Positions 7,854 to 15,964 of a stretch of 64,000 nt of DNA are shown here, in pieces. Origin of the DNA: Actinobacteria bacterium HGW-Actinobacteria-7 (lineage in GTDB: Bacteria > Actinomycetota > Coriobacteriia > Anaerosomatales > PHET01); NCBI GenBank assembly GCA_002841275.1, contig PHET01000010.1:1-64000 (forward strand), given 5' to 3'. The position numbers and the translations under genes were made by a program. Within the stretch, counting starts at the first letter, position 1. Each line of letters begins with the position of its first letter. The notes below the pieces were generated by a model. The model saw only the letters and a list, made by a program, of their open reading frames with translations, had not been told where the DNA came from and did not search any database.

Positions 7854-9518
7854 CTAGGGCGTGCTCGACGTGTCGGACGCAGGCTCCGACGCCGGCGGGG
7901 GCTCGACTGCGACTGCTGCAGCCGCTTGGGCAGCGGCCTGCGCTGCGGCCTCGACTGCGCCCGGTGACACCGGATCGTGCGCCGGCCCTGACCTCGGATG
8001 GCAGCGCAGGCACACGGTGCTTCGGGCATTGGACGCCGTGACCTCGGCCGGCTCGACGTCGCCACCCGCTCCCACCGTCCAAGCGCCCAGCATATACGCG
8101 CCACTGGTCTCGGCCGAATGCGGAAAGTCGCTTGCCGACCGCGCGGAATCCACCGCGTAGGAGCCGGTGCCGTAATGGCAGAGTTCACACTCGGTCTGAT
8201 CCGGTTCGTACGCCGCGTCCGTTGGCGCCGCGCTGAGTCCTCCACGATGGCATGTGTAGCACTGACCGGGACCGTTGTACGCGCCCACCAAGGGGGCCGC
8301 ATGCGTCATCGAACCTGAATGCGCATCGGAATCCAAGTTCGTATACGCCTCGTCATAGCGACCGATCGCGAGGTTGTGGCAATCCGCGCACCACACCGAG
8401 AGCGCGTACTGGTCGACGCCGGCGGGTGAGCGTTCCTCCTCCGGAGCCGCGGGAGACGCACCAATGGTGGTGCCCAACGACGGTGTATCCCATATGGTCT
8501 TTCCCAGCCCTACAGTGGTAGGCGCCAACGTCGACTCCACCGTTCGGATCACCGCACCCGCGTTCACCAGACCCGTCGTGCGGAAGTCCGTGTACGCCTG
8601 ACCATTGATCATGCCGTCCGTGCTGTAGGAGACCGTGGGAGGCCCGCCGGCACCGTACGGCATGTCATCGGGTCCGTAGATCGAGCCCGACGGACTGGCG
8701 CGCAGAAGCATATAGCCCGTCTCAAGCGACTTGTCCCGTGACGGAAACGCCATGGGCCGCCACGCCTGGCTTGGCGCGTTGTGCGGCTGATGGCAAGAGA
8801 GGCATGTCATGGGGAAAGGTCCGACCCTCGAGTAGCCCGAGCGCAGGTCACCCGGTGGGGACTGCGTATGATGCTGTTTGAATCGGTACATCTTGTTGGG
8901 AGCACCGACCTCGCGCACGGGGACGGTAACGGTTGTCACGACGCCAGAGGCGTCCGTGCTGGCAACATCGGTCGTGATGAGGGTGACCGAGACGGCCGAG
9001 AGGGGAATCACCGCAGATGCGCCCATGTGGTGTCCTACAGACGTGTCGGTACCGGCAGGGTTCACGTCGTAGACAACAGCGTTGGAGTGCGCAGACCCTA
9101 TATGGCAGTACTCGCAGGCGTCAGCTTGCGTCGCCGCGCGCAGCAGCTCGTAGGAGCCCGCCGCCCGATGGACCGCGTGGCAAACGCTGCACTTCGACGT
9201 AGCGCTGTCGTAGCCACCGTGCGGGTTGGTCGTGTACAGAGCCGTCGCCGAGTCACCAAAGCTCGCATAGCCACCGGAGTACTTGGGCGCGACATCCTGC
9301 AAGTCCGTGTAGGTGAAGCTGGAGATGACACCGACCACTCCCGAACCGGAGGTCGGTGGCGACTTGGCGGCCGCTGCCGGATCCGCGACAACCGCAGTCA
9401 GCGCGCAACAGATAACGGCAGCAGCGAACACACGCCACGTGCGGTGCAGCGTACGCGGCAACGCCGTCACAGGGCGGGTGCTTGGATTGATGCGGGTATC
9501 GTCACCCCTCGGGCGCAT
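7854..9518 (-). CDS. Secreted 7-heme c-type cytochrome (copy 1)
   Basis: I count seven CXXCH heme motifs: CSVCH, CEYCH, CLSCH, CADCH, CYTCH, CELCH and CLRCH. A basic N-terminus and hydrophobic stretch (VFAAAVICCALTAVV) form a signal peptide ending near PAAAAK; no later membrane helix or cell-wall anchor is seen. I chose the ATG at 9518 because GAGAG lies 9 bases upstream; a GTG at 9548 has no ribosome site. It is a clear paralogue of the cytochrome at 17131-18753: both share YSGGY, NPHGGY, CHAVHRA, NPAGTDT, CHQPHNA, SVWCADCHNL and SDFPHS in the same order. The C-terminus ends in an Ala/Pro/Ser-rich tail absent from copy 2. Likely role: extracellular electron carrier. The hairpin at 9561-9615 separates it from the lipoprotein gene. 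Confidence 0.92.
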   Translation of the reverse strand: MRPRGDDTRINPSTRPVTALPRTLHRTWRVFAAAVICCALTAVVADPAAAAKSPPTSGSGVVGVISSFTYTDLQDVAPKYSGGYASFGDSATALYTTNPHGGYDSATSKCSVCHAVHRAAGSYELLRAATQADACEYCHIGSAHSNAVVYDVNPAGTDTSVGHHMGASAVIPLSAVSVTLITTDVASTDASGVVTTVTVPVREVGAPNKMYRFKQHHTQSPPGDLRSGYSRVGPFPMTCLSCHQPHNAPSQAWRPMAFPSRDKSLETGYMLLRASPSGSIYGPDDMPYGAGGPPTVSYSTDGMINGQAYTDFRTTGLVNAGAVIRTVESTLAPTTVGLGKTIWDTPSLGTTIGASPAAPEEERSPAGVDQYALSVWCADCHNLAIGRYDEAYTNLDSDAHSGSMTHAAPLVGAYNGPGQCYTCHRGGLSAAPTDAAYEPDQTECELCHYGTGSYAVDSARSASDFPHSAETSGAYMLGAWTVGAGGDVEPAEVTASNARSTVCLRCHPRSGPAHDPVSPGAVEAAAQAAAQAAAAVAVEPPPASEPASDTSSTP

Positions 9519-9560
9519 ACGCCACTTCTCTCGGAGATGGTTGGCCACTCAAAGAAACGT

Positions 9561-9615
9561 GAAGCTCCGATTGGATGCGTCGAGTCACTCTCAACACGAG
9601 TCCAACCGGAGCTTC
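9561..9615 (-). terminator. Rho-independent terminator of the NHL/GerMN genes
   Basis: Arms at 9561-9574 and 9602-9615 pair over 14 bases with one mismatch. On the minus strand the stem is followed by ACGTTTCTTTGA. It lies just after the GerMN lipoprotein stop (9663) and before the 7-heme cytochrome start, so it should end the TPR-NHL-GerMN transcript and argues that the cytochrome has its own promoter. Confidence 0.6.
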
Positions 9616-9662
9616 GCACATCAGGCGCTGCGCGTCGATGCGTTCACCGCTCGCGTGGGCTA

Positions 9663-10268
9663 CTACTTCTTCTTGGGCGTCGGGGTCGCCTCAACGGTAG
9701 GCGTCACGTCGAAGGACTGCGCCTCGGCACCATACCGAACGACCTTCCAAGGCTGCCCTTTGAGGGACACTGTGCCCCAGAACTTCTCGACATCCTTGCC
9801 ACCGATCGAACCCTCTTCCTTGCCTTCGACGGTGAACCGCACGAACTTCACTTCGCGGAACTGGCCGTACATCATCAGGATGGCGGCTCGGGCGAGCCGC
9901 TTCTCCTCGTCTGTGGCATCGAAGCCAAGGACCGACTTGTCCCAATCGACGGTGACGACCCCGCCCTTGAACGTAGTGCTGAGGACCTTGGCGGTGGGCT
10001 GAACGACCGCGACATTGGACTCGCTGAGCGGCTCAGCCTCGAGCATCACCCGGAGAGTATCCGCGTAGACGTTCTTCGCGTCCACGACGCGCTGCTCGGC
10101 AATCACGCTTCGTCCGGTCGAGTAGAAGACGGTTGTTTCAGTCGTCTCCTGCGCGATGACCACCGTGGGCTCCGGCACCTTCGAAGACGTGCAGCCCGAA
10201 AGAATCGCAATGGCCGCCAACACCGTCGCCGTTACCGCCAATGTCGACGCGAGACTCCGCTTCGTCAT
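9663..10268 (-). CDS. GerMN-like domain lipoprotein
   Basis: The protein has 201 residues. A lipoprotein signal peptide ends in LSGC with the acylated Cys at residue 26, so it should sit on the outer face of the cytoplasmic membrane. The middle region (TAKVLSTTFKGGVVTVDWDK, then a helix, then VKFVRFTVEG) has the pattern of the GerMN domain found in spore-germination and lipoproteins of unknown role. The tail is Thr/Pro/Lys-rich. Its ATG overlaps the stop of the NHL propeller gene by four bases, so the two proteins are probably made together and may act at the same surface complex. Confidence 0.75.
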   Translation of the reverse strand: MTKRSLASTLAVTATVLAAIAILSGCTSSKVPEPTVVIAQETTETTVFYSTGRSVIAEQRVVDAKNVYADTLRVMLEAEPLSESNVAVVQPTAKVLSTTFKGGVVTVDWDKSVLGFDATDEEKRLARAAILMMYGQFREVKFVRFTVEGKEEGSIGGKDVEKFWGTVSLKGQPWKVVRYGAEAQSFDVTPTVEATPTPKKK

Positions 10269-11746
10269 GACGCCTCACCGGCCGACGCATCCGTACCAGT
10301 GGAACCGGCGGCTGCCTCACGCACTTCGCGATAGGTCAAGCTGCTCAACTCGAGTGTCTCAGCGGCCAGCAACATGGGCTCATCGTTGACGAGCAGTACC
10401 GACTTCTTGCCCGCGTGCATTGCCACGTACAGTGCGGCGGCGTCCTCCTGCTCGAGAGAGAAGCGCTCCATGAGCTCCGGCACGGCATCCGCATCGTAGC
10501 GCTTGCCCAGGATGCGGAGATCGTTGACCGACTCCTTGTTCGCAGCGGCGAAGTCATCAGGTGCGTTGACGCGCTTGAGCATCCCAACGACCGAGTCGCG
10601 ATTCTCTGTGTCGACTTCTAGGGCCGTGAGGAACGACGGCGCCATCACGTAGCGACTGGAGCGGCGCAGGAAGAACGGGATGAGGAGCAGCGGTATGAGG
10701 AGCAACAGGCCCCACGCGGCATTCTGGGTCAAGCGATCCGTGGCGGACGGGGCCATGGGAGCGGTGAAGACCTCGATGCGGTCGTTGAACTTGTCGGCGA
10801 TAGCGAGACGCCCGCCATGATAGGCGATGCCATCCGGGTAGTAGAACGTGCCGTCAGCATGCCCCACATCCCCGAGATACTCGATGAACTTGCCGTTCTG
10901 GTCCAAGACGACGATCTGAGAGCTGAGACCATCGACTACATAGGAGTAGCCGTTCTGGTCAACAGCAACGTTGGAGGGAAGACCGAACTTGCGGTCGGGA
11001 CCGTTGTACATGACTGCCTGATCGGGAGGGATCGGCTTACCATAGACCCACTTGACCTTGCCCTTGGTCGTGATCGCCTGCACACGGTAGTTCAATGAGT
11101 CCGCGACGATGAGCGTTCCATCGGGTGCGATAGCGACGTTGCCCGGCATGTCGAACTCGCCGGCACCCTTACCCCATTTCACGTAACCCGTCTGGAACCT
11201 GCCATCGAGCCCGCCGATGACTACACCACTGCGGGTGGTCACGAACAGCGTGTCATTGGCCACCGTCACGCCGGTGGGTGACTCCGGGAACGTGATCTCT
11301 CCCGTGGCGACGTGCTGCGCGCTGTACAGAACCATCTTCTTCAGGCCCTTATCGATGACGAAGGCCCGACCGTCAGGGGCGACGGCGACGGCGATAGGCT
11401 GCCACAGCTGCTTGACGCCCTTGCCAGGCTCTCCACCGAACGTGGAGATGTAGCCACCGCTGCCATCGAACACAACGATGCGACGCTTGCCCGTATCGGC
11501 AACATAGATGTTGCCCTGCTCGTCGAACGCGACACCGGTCGGTCGACGGAGGAGATCACCCTCGAAGCCGTAGATTGAGAACAGGAAGTGCCGATCCTTG
11601 GCGCCAGCCTGCTCGGAGTCGAACTTGGGGGCCTTGGTCAGTGCCCAGTACAACCCACCCAAGGCGGCGAGCACAAGCGCCAGGACCAGCGTGATGACCA
11701 CGCTGAACACCAGCGAGCGTCGGGTGGAAGCGTAAGAGGAAGCCAC
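10265..11746 (-). CDS. Membrane-anchored NHL-repeat propeller protein
   Basis: The protein has 493 residues. A TM helix (about 12-36) leads to repeated NHL blades with the pattern RPTGVAFDEQGNIYVADT, at least five of which can be read between about 60 and 330. A second TM helix (GLLLLIPLLLIPFFLRR, about 345-361) is followed by a cytoplasmic tail of about 130 residues with helices and a SVLLVNDEPMLLAAE strand. The propeller should face outward. NHL proteins are recurrent neighbours of filament-forming multiheme cytochromes such as OmcS and OmcE; that is known for the family, and its relevance here is inference from the flanking cytochromes. Confidence 0.85.
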   Translation of the reverse strand: MASSYASTRRSLVFSVVITLVLALVLAALGGLYWALTKAPKFDSEQAGAKDRHFLFSIYGFEGDLLRRPTGVAFDEQGNIYVADTGKRRIVVFDGSGGYISTFGGEPGKGVKQLWQPIAVAVAPDGRAFVIDKGLKKMVLYSAQHVATGEITFPESPTGVTVANDTLFVTTRSGVVIGGLDGRFQTGYVKWGKGAGEFDMPGNVAIAPDGTLIVADSLNYRVQAITTKGKVKWVYGKPIPPDQAVMYNGPDRKFGLPSNVAVDQNGYSYVVDGLSSQIVVLDQNGKFIEYLGDVGHADGTFYYPDGIAYHGGRLAIADKFNDRIEVFTAPMAPSATDRLTQNAAWGLLLLIPLLLIPFFLRRSSRYVMAPSFLTALEVDTENRDSVVGMLKRVNAPDDFAAANKESVNDLRILGKRYDADAVPELMERFSLEQEDAAALYVAMHAGKKSVLLVNDEPMLLAAETLELSSLTYREVREAAAGSTGTDASAGEAS

Positions 11747-11769
11747 AGTCAGTCTCCTTCGAAGGACGG

Positions 11770-12516
11770 CTATTTAGAGGGCGTCGCGGTGATACTGGGA
11801 GCAGGCTTGGTCCCGGCTGGCTCGTCTCCCTGTCGCTCGGCCTTGACGGCTGCTTCAGCCTTCTTGGCGTCGGCGGGATGAGCCTTCATGATGCGGTCGA
11901 AACCGGCTCGTCCGGCGGTGTCCTGGGGGTCGTACTGCAGGACCCAAACGTAGTCCACCGCAGCATCGTACCAACGCTTCAGCCGTTCATTCATGGCGGC
12001 GCGCTCTAGTATGACCAAGATATTCTCAGGTCCGAAGTCAATCGCCTTACCCATGGAGTCCAAGGCTCCCTTAGCGTCACCCTGCTTCTCTTGGACCTTG
12101 GCCAGCGCCACGAAGACGTCCTGATAGAACTGCGCCACCTGACCATCGGTGGTGGCCGCCTTGGTCAGCGACTTGATGGCGCCCGCGGAATCGCCTGTGG
12201 CGTCTTGGGCTAGGCCCAGCACGTACTGAGGGGAGGGGTCACTCGGCTGCAGTCTGACAGCGAACTTGGCCTGTTCGAGCGCGCGTCCGTTGCTGTTCTG
12301 CTCAAGATAGGCGGCTGCGAGTTTGATACGAGCGGTCGGATCGTTCGGGTTGGCCTTGACGGCCTCCTCGGCAGAGAACACGGCGCGCTCAAGTTCTGTT
12401 CGGGGCGCCGCTGGACGGCCACCGGAGAAGAAGAACCACAGTAGAGCACCTGATACGACGACAATGCCGATGACGAGCAGCGTCATCACCATCTTCAGGA
12501 TTGTCTGTACTCGCAT
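11770..12516 (-). CDS. TPR-repeat membrane protein
   Basis: The protein has 248 residues with one N-terminal TM helix (about 8-30), then tetratricopeptide-like repeats, seen as the spaced helices beginning ELERAVFSAEEAVKANPND, RALEQAKFAVRLQPSDPS and AIKSLTKAATTDGQ. The C-terminus is a charged linker rich in Ala, Lys and Pro. It probably scaffolds other proteins outside the membrane, as in cytochrome-biogenesis or assembly complexes. It is the first gene of the minus-strand set TPR-NHL-GerMN, with 23 bases before the NHL gene, and is divergent from the FxLYD gene. Confidence 0.85.
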   Translation of the reverse strand: MRVQTILKMVMTLLVIGIVVVSGALLWFFFSGGRPAAPRTELERAVFSAEEAVKANPNDPTARIKLAAAYLEQNSNGRALEQAKFAVRLQPSDPSPQYVLGLAQDATGDSAGAIKSLTKAATTDGQVAQFYQDVFVALAKVQEKQGDAKGALDSMGKAIDFGPENILVILERAAMNERLKRWYDAAVDYVWVLQYDPQDTAGRAGFDRIMKAHPADAKKAEAAVKAERQGDEPAGTKPAPSITATPSK

Positions 12517-12686
12517 GTCCTTGACCAGCTCCTGTCATACTACTTGGATGTCCTGCCGAGCGGAACGACTACTGACCCATGATACGTACCCAACACATCA
12601 CGGCATCAAGGTTTCCTAACGGCACGACTATTGCATATTCCGTGCCATGCTCTGTTGGTAAAGTCGCAGCATGAAGGAGTCTTTGG

Positions 12687-13097
12687 ATGCGCAAAACCGC
12701 AATCGTGTTGATCGCGCTACTCGTTGCCTTGGCGGTAGTGGTCGTGTTCCTTCTGAGCTCGCCTGACGCTCAGGACCTGTTGAAGGGTCACAAGACAATA
12801 AGCAGCGCAGCACAGATCGACAAGCTGGTCATCGGGTGGGTGGGAAACCCCTACACGGACGACTACCAGAACAGCCGCATAGCGGGCTACATGCAGAACA
12901 ACTCCACGCAGAAGCTCTCGAAGGTCAACATCGAGATCGAGTTGCTCGACAGCAAGGGCAACCGCAAGGAAATCGTGAAGTACACGCTCGAGAACGTGCT
13001 GCCGGGTCAGCGCAAGAGCTTCGACGCAAACGCAGGGACCCTGGACGGCTCGCGCAACGCGAAGGTCAAGATCACCAGCGTGGAAGTGGTGAAGTAG
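12687..13097 (+). CDS. FxLYD-like domain membrane protein
   Basis: The protein has 136 residues, starting 8 bases after AAGGAG. One N-terminal TM helix (IVLIALLVALAVVVVFLL) is followed by an extracytoplasmic beta-sandwich with the pattern IAGYMQNNSTQKLSKVNIEI and ENVLPGQRKSFDA, typical of FxLYD domains. The family has no catalytic role; it is common in surface proteins of Gram-positive bacteria. The gene is 3 bases upstream of a lipoprotein gene, forming a two-gene unit that ends at the strong hairpin at 13663-13711. Confidence 0.8.
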   Translation: MRKTAIVLIALLVALAVVVVFLLSSPDAQDLLKGHKTISSAAQIDKLVIGWVGNPYTDDYQNSRIAGYMQNNSTQKLSKVNIEIELLDSKGNRKEIVKYTLENVLPGQRKSFDANAGTLDGSRNAKVKITSVEVVK

Positions 13098-13100
13098 CCG

Positions 13101-13646
13101 ATGCACCCAACGAACACAACTCGACTCCTCAAGTCAGGAGTGGCACTGTTGGCCGCTGCTGCGTTGGTACTTCCGCTCGCCGGGTGCGGCAGAGACCCGC
13201 AACAGGTCCAGATCATCTCCGGGCCGGAAGCCGCCACCGGGCTTAGCCCCACGGAGCGCGGCCGTGTACGGACCGTAGCACTGCGTGCCGCCCACGCAGG
13301 CATGGACACCTGGACGTCCAACAACCTGGCCGCCATGGGAAAGCTGTGGGACACCACGTACGTCGAGAAGTACACGAAGCTCGACAAGCAGTACTCCGCT
13401 GAGGGCAAGAAGCGGATCCGCAAGATCAACGACGTCGAGACCTTCGATGTCACCGACATGAACCGCGCCGGTACACAGGTCATTGTTGACATCTACTTCA
13501 CCGATGGAAGCTACTTCGCCGACAAGAACGGCAAGGCGATCTCGAAACCGTCGAACGCGAAGAAGACGATCCAGCTGACGATGGAAAAGCGTAGCGGATC
13601 CTGGATGATCACTCGCATGATCACGGCAAACGACGTCGCTCAGTAG
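13101..13646 (+). CDS. Lipoprotein of unknown function
   Basis: The protein has 181 residues. The signal peptide ends in the lipobox LAGC (Cys29). The mature part begins with a polar linker followed by a small alpha/beta fold with a long helix (RTVALRAAHAGMDTWTSNN) and paired strands late in the sequence (VIVDIYFTDGSYF and KKTIQLTMEKR). This is the outline of a SnoaL/NTF2-like or DUF4878-type domain, but I cannot name it with confidence. It follows the FxLYD gene by three bases and is translated from the same message. Confidence 0.75.
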   Translation: MHPTNTTRLLKSGVALLAAAALVLPLAGCGRDPQQVQIISGPEAATGLSPTERGRVRTVALRAAHAGMDTWTSNNLAAMGKLWDTTYVEKYTKLDKQYSAEGKKRIRKINDVETFDVTDMNRAGTQVIVDIYFTDGSYFADKNGKAISKPSNAKKTIQLTMEKRSGSWMITRMITANDVAQ

Positions 13647-13662
13647 ACGCACACAAGACGCT

Positions 13663-13711
13663 GCACACAAAGAAGGGAGCGGGCACCACGCCCGCTCCCT
13701 TCTTTGTGTGC
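13663..13711. terminator. Bidirectional terminator, perfect 22-bp stem
   Basis: The arms 13663-13684 and 13690-13711 are perfectly complementary over 22 bases with a 5-base loop. The outer stem contains the A-rich/T-rich runs AAAGAAG and CTTCTTT, so it can act on both strands. It sits between the convergent lipoprotein (ends 13646) and the 10-heme cytochrome gene (ends 13737). Confidence 0.85.
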
Positions 13712-13736
13712 CCGTGCGGCGCACCCGCCACAACCA

Positions 13737-14954
13737 TCAGAGGCCGTCCACGATCGCCTGTTCCTGTGGCGAGCGCGGGATGTCCCGCTGGTACGAATCG
13801 GGGCCCGCGATCGGGTTGTAGCGCTTCGCGTAGGAGTTCGGATGGCAGAACCCACATAGCGTGGTGCTGTGGCAGCTGAAACACGAAGACAGCTCGCCTG
13901 CCTTCTGCCCTGTCGCCTCCAGTCCGTGCTCCTTGACCCACGGCTTGCCACCATGCATCGAGCCGAGCAACCCGTGGCAGGAACATCCCTCATCGCCGGG
14001 AACGAGCGGCTGCCCCTTCTTATAGTGGCAACGCGCGCACATGTCCCGGTTCACAAATCCTGCACGGGCATGAGACCCGGACCAGTAGGCCCGGTCATCA
14101 GGGTTCAGATACGGACCCCAACCTTCAGGATGGGGCATCACCGTGCCGTGGCACCTCAGGCAGTTGCTCCCTTCGTGACACGCTCCCACGCAGGTGACCT
14201 TCACTTTGACCGACGGCGTCTCACCACTGCGCGCGGCCGCGGCCTGTGCAAGGTCCTGCACGTGGCACACGGCGCAGGTCGCAGATGCCGTCTTCCCATC
14301 ATGGCAGGGCAGACACTGGCTCATCTTGGGTCCCGGAGACTCGCTCCCCGCAGCGTGTCCGATATCACTGTGACACGTCGTACACGGCGATGAGCCCAGG
14401 AACTCCTTATGGCTCACGCGGATACCCTTGGCGACAACAGAGCCCTTAGCGACGCTGTCGTGGCACGACAGGCAGCTCCGTGAGCTGACATTCGCAGTCT
14501 GGCTGCTGTCTACGGTGCGGGACCGGATACTCTGTGTCCATCCCCAGCGAGCATAGTCCAGTGCGTTCTTCACGGGGGCCGTGACGCCTGTCGCTCCGTG
14601 ACAGCGCACGCACGAGGTGCTCTTGTGCGGGGACTTCGCCAACTGCTTGCTCGTCGCCACGTGACACGAGTTACAAGCCGGTTTGGTGTTGAGACCCAGC
14701 TGAAAGACGGTAGGGACCAGAAGCACTATGGCCAACACGATGACTCGTCGAGGCCACGGGTTGTGGTGTGCGGCCTCCTTCGTCTGGACAAGCATGTCGA
14801 GACGACCCCGAGGCGAGAACAGGTACCACACGTACGCGATCGAGAAGCCCAACCACAGGATGAACACGAGCACGCCAACGCCCAGCACAATGCCGAAGAC
14901 TCCGCCCTGGGATGCGGCATCGCGCATGTTGGTCAGCACATCGCGAACGTTCAT
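13737..14954 (-). CDS. Membrane multiheme cytochrome, 10 canonical hemes plus two odd motifs
   Basis: The protein has 405 residues from the ATG overlapping the upstream cytochrome stop (ATGA). Two TM helices (about 18-46 and 67-87) anchor it, and the rest is extracytoplasmic. Ten CXXCH motifs are present: CNSCH, CVRCH, CLSCH, CTTCH, CLPCH, CAVCH, CLRCH, CARCH, CFSCH and CGFCH. Two further motifs are unusual: CVGACH (CX3CH) and CSCH (CXCH). Together with the 12-heme partner it resembles NapC/NirT-like quinol-oxidising or periplasm-spanning cytochromes of Gram-positive metal reducers. The partner gene and shared translation suggest a two-subunit conduit from menaquinol to surface acceptors; this function is inferred. 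Confidence 0.9.
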   Translation of the reverse strand: MNVRDVLTNMRDAASQGGVFGIVLGVGVLVFILWLGFSIAYVWYLFSPRGRLDMLVQTKEAAHHNPWPRRVIVLAIVLLVPTVFQLGLNTKPACNSCHVATSKQLAKSPHKSTSCVRCHGATGVTAPVKNALDYARWGWTQSIRSRTVDSSQTANVSSRSCLSCHDSVAKGSVVAKGIRVSHKEFLGSSPCTTCHSDIGHAAGSESPGPKMSQCLPCHDGKTASATCAVCHVQDLAQAAAARSGETPSVKVKVTCVGACHEGSNCLRCHGTVMPHPEGWGPYLNPDDRAYWSGSHARAGFVNRDMCARCHYKKGQPLVPGDEGCSCHGLLGSMHGGKPWVKEHGLEATGQKAGELSSCFSCHSTTLCGFCHPNSYAKRYNPIAGPDSYQRDIPRSPQEQAIVDGL

Positions 14955-15961
14955 CGTACGTTCACCGGATTGGCCAGGAGCAGCTTCTTGAGCTTCTCGG
15001 GGAGGCCTGGGTGTATGTGCTTGGTGTGGCACTCCTCACAGGACTTGTTGCTATGGCACCGCAGGCACAGGGCCCTGTCCTTCTTGGCCTGTGTTGGGTG
15101 CACCTTGAGGAAGCTCCGGGGGTGAGGCATGGTGATGCCATGGCAGTTATCGCACGAGTGTCGCGTGTGACACTTCATGCATCCCGTGCGGTCAGCGACC
15201 TTCATCGCGACCACCTGAGGACCGTGGTCGGAGAGATAACCGCCGGGGTGCGGGACGGGAGTGTTGTGGCATTTCAGGCAGACCGACTGCTCATGACACC
15301 CTTTGCACGTGGTCAGATCGCCCATACCGTGCGTCTTCTCCCACAGCGCACCGTGCGTGACCCGCCACGGAGTAGTCCTGCTCGGGGCACCCGAACCGCC
15401 CTCTAGACTGGTGTGGCACACCGAGCAACTGCTCAAATCCGTTGGGCTTGCACTGTGACAAGCCATGCACGTGTCCATCGAGTACCCCAGCGGCCAGGAT
15501 ACCGCCGAGTGGCCGCTGTCCGGGTGGCACGACACACACGACATGCCTTTCGCCAGCGGCGCGCGGTGGTTCATGATCAGGCCACTGCGCGTGGTCGTCT
15601 TCGACAGTTCCTTGGGAGAGTGGCAGGCGAGGCACCGAGCCTCATCCACAGGCGTGAACACCGTGGTCTTCGCCCCCACGACCGCCCGGACCGTCATGTC
15701 CACCACCTGAAGGCGGCTTTGCAAGACGCCCAGTGTGTCAGCCCCACCGTGACAATCGGCGCACGTCACTGACGAGTGGGTTGAAGCTTTGAGCGCTTTG
15801 GTCTGCACCGCATGACATGATTCACAGGTCGCAGGTGATGCGGCGGCAATCACGACTACTGCGGCGAACAGAATCACTGCTGCAATCGCAGACAGCGTGA
15901 TGAACCACAGCCGTTCGGCCATGTGCGCGGTGTCAGTGCGCTGGGTGCGTTCGTCAGCCAT
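14951..15961 (-). CDS. Membrane-anchored 12-heme c-type cytochrome
   Basis: The protein has 336 residues with one N-terminal TM helix (about 18-40, uncleaved) and 12 CXXCH motifs: CESCH, CADCH, CLACH, CVSCH, CMACH, CSVCH, CKGCH, CLKCH, CMKCH, CDNCH, CLRCH and CEECH. Spacing between hemes is short (one per about 25 residues), as in chain-like multiheme proteins. Several extra histidines (VPHPGG, TMPHPRS, KHIHPG) could be distal ligands. It lies 3 bases after a membrane protein gene and overlaps the 10-heme gene, so the three are one operon. I expect membrane-to-surface electron transfer. Confidence 0.9.
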   Translation of the reverse strand: MADERTQRTDTAHMAERLWFITLSAIAAVILFAAVVVIAAASPATCESCHAVQTKALKASTHSSVTCADCHGGADTLGVLQSRLQVVDMTVRAVVGAKTTVFTPVDEARCLACHSPKELSKTTTRSGLIMNHRAPLAKGMSCVSCHPDSGHSAVSWPLGYSMDTCMACHSASPTDLSSCSVCHTSLEGGSGAPSRTTPWRVTHGALWEKTHGMGDLTTCKGCHEQSVCLKCHNTPVPHPGGYLSDHGPQVVAMKVADRTGCMKCHTRHSCDNCHGITMPHPRSFLKVHPTQAKKDRALCLRCHSNKSCEECHTKHIHPGLPEKLKKLLLANPVNVR

Positions 15962-15964
15962 GCG

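Noticed and set aside
12631-12660. Promoter before the FxLYD gene with TTGCAT as the -35 box
   Set aside because: No -10 hexamer at 16-18 bases is convincing, so I did not list it.
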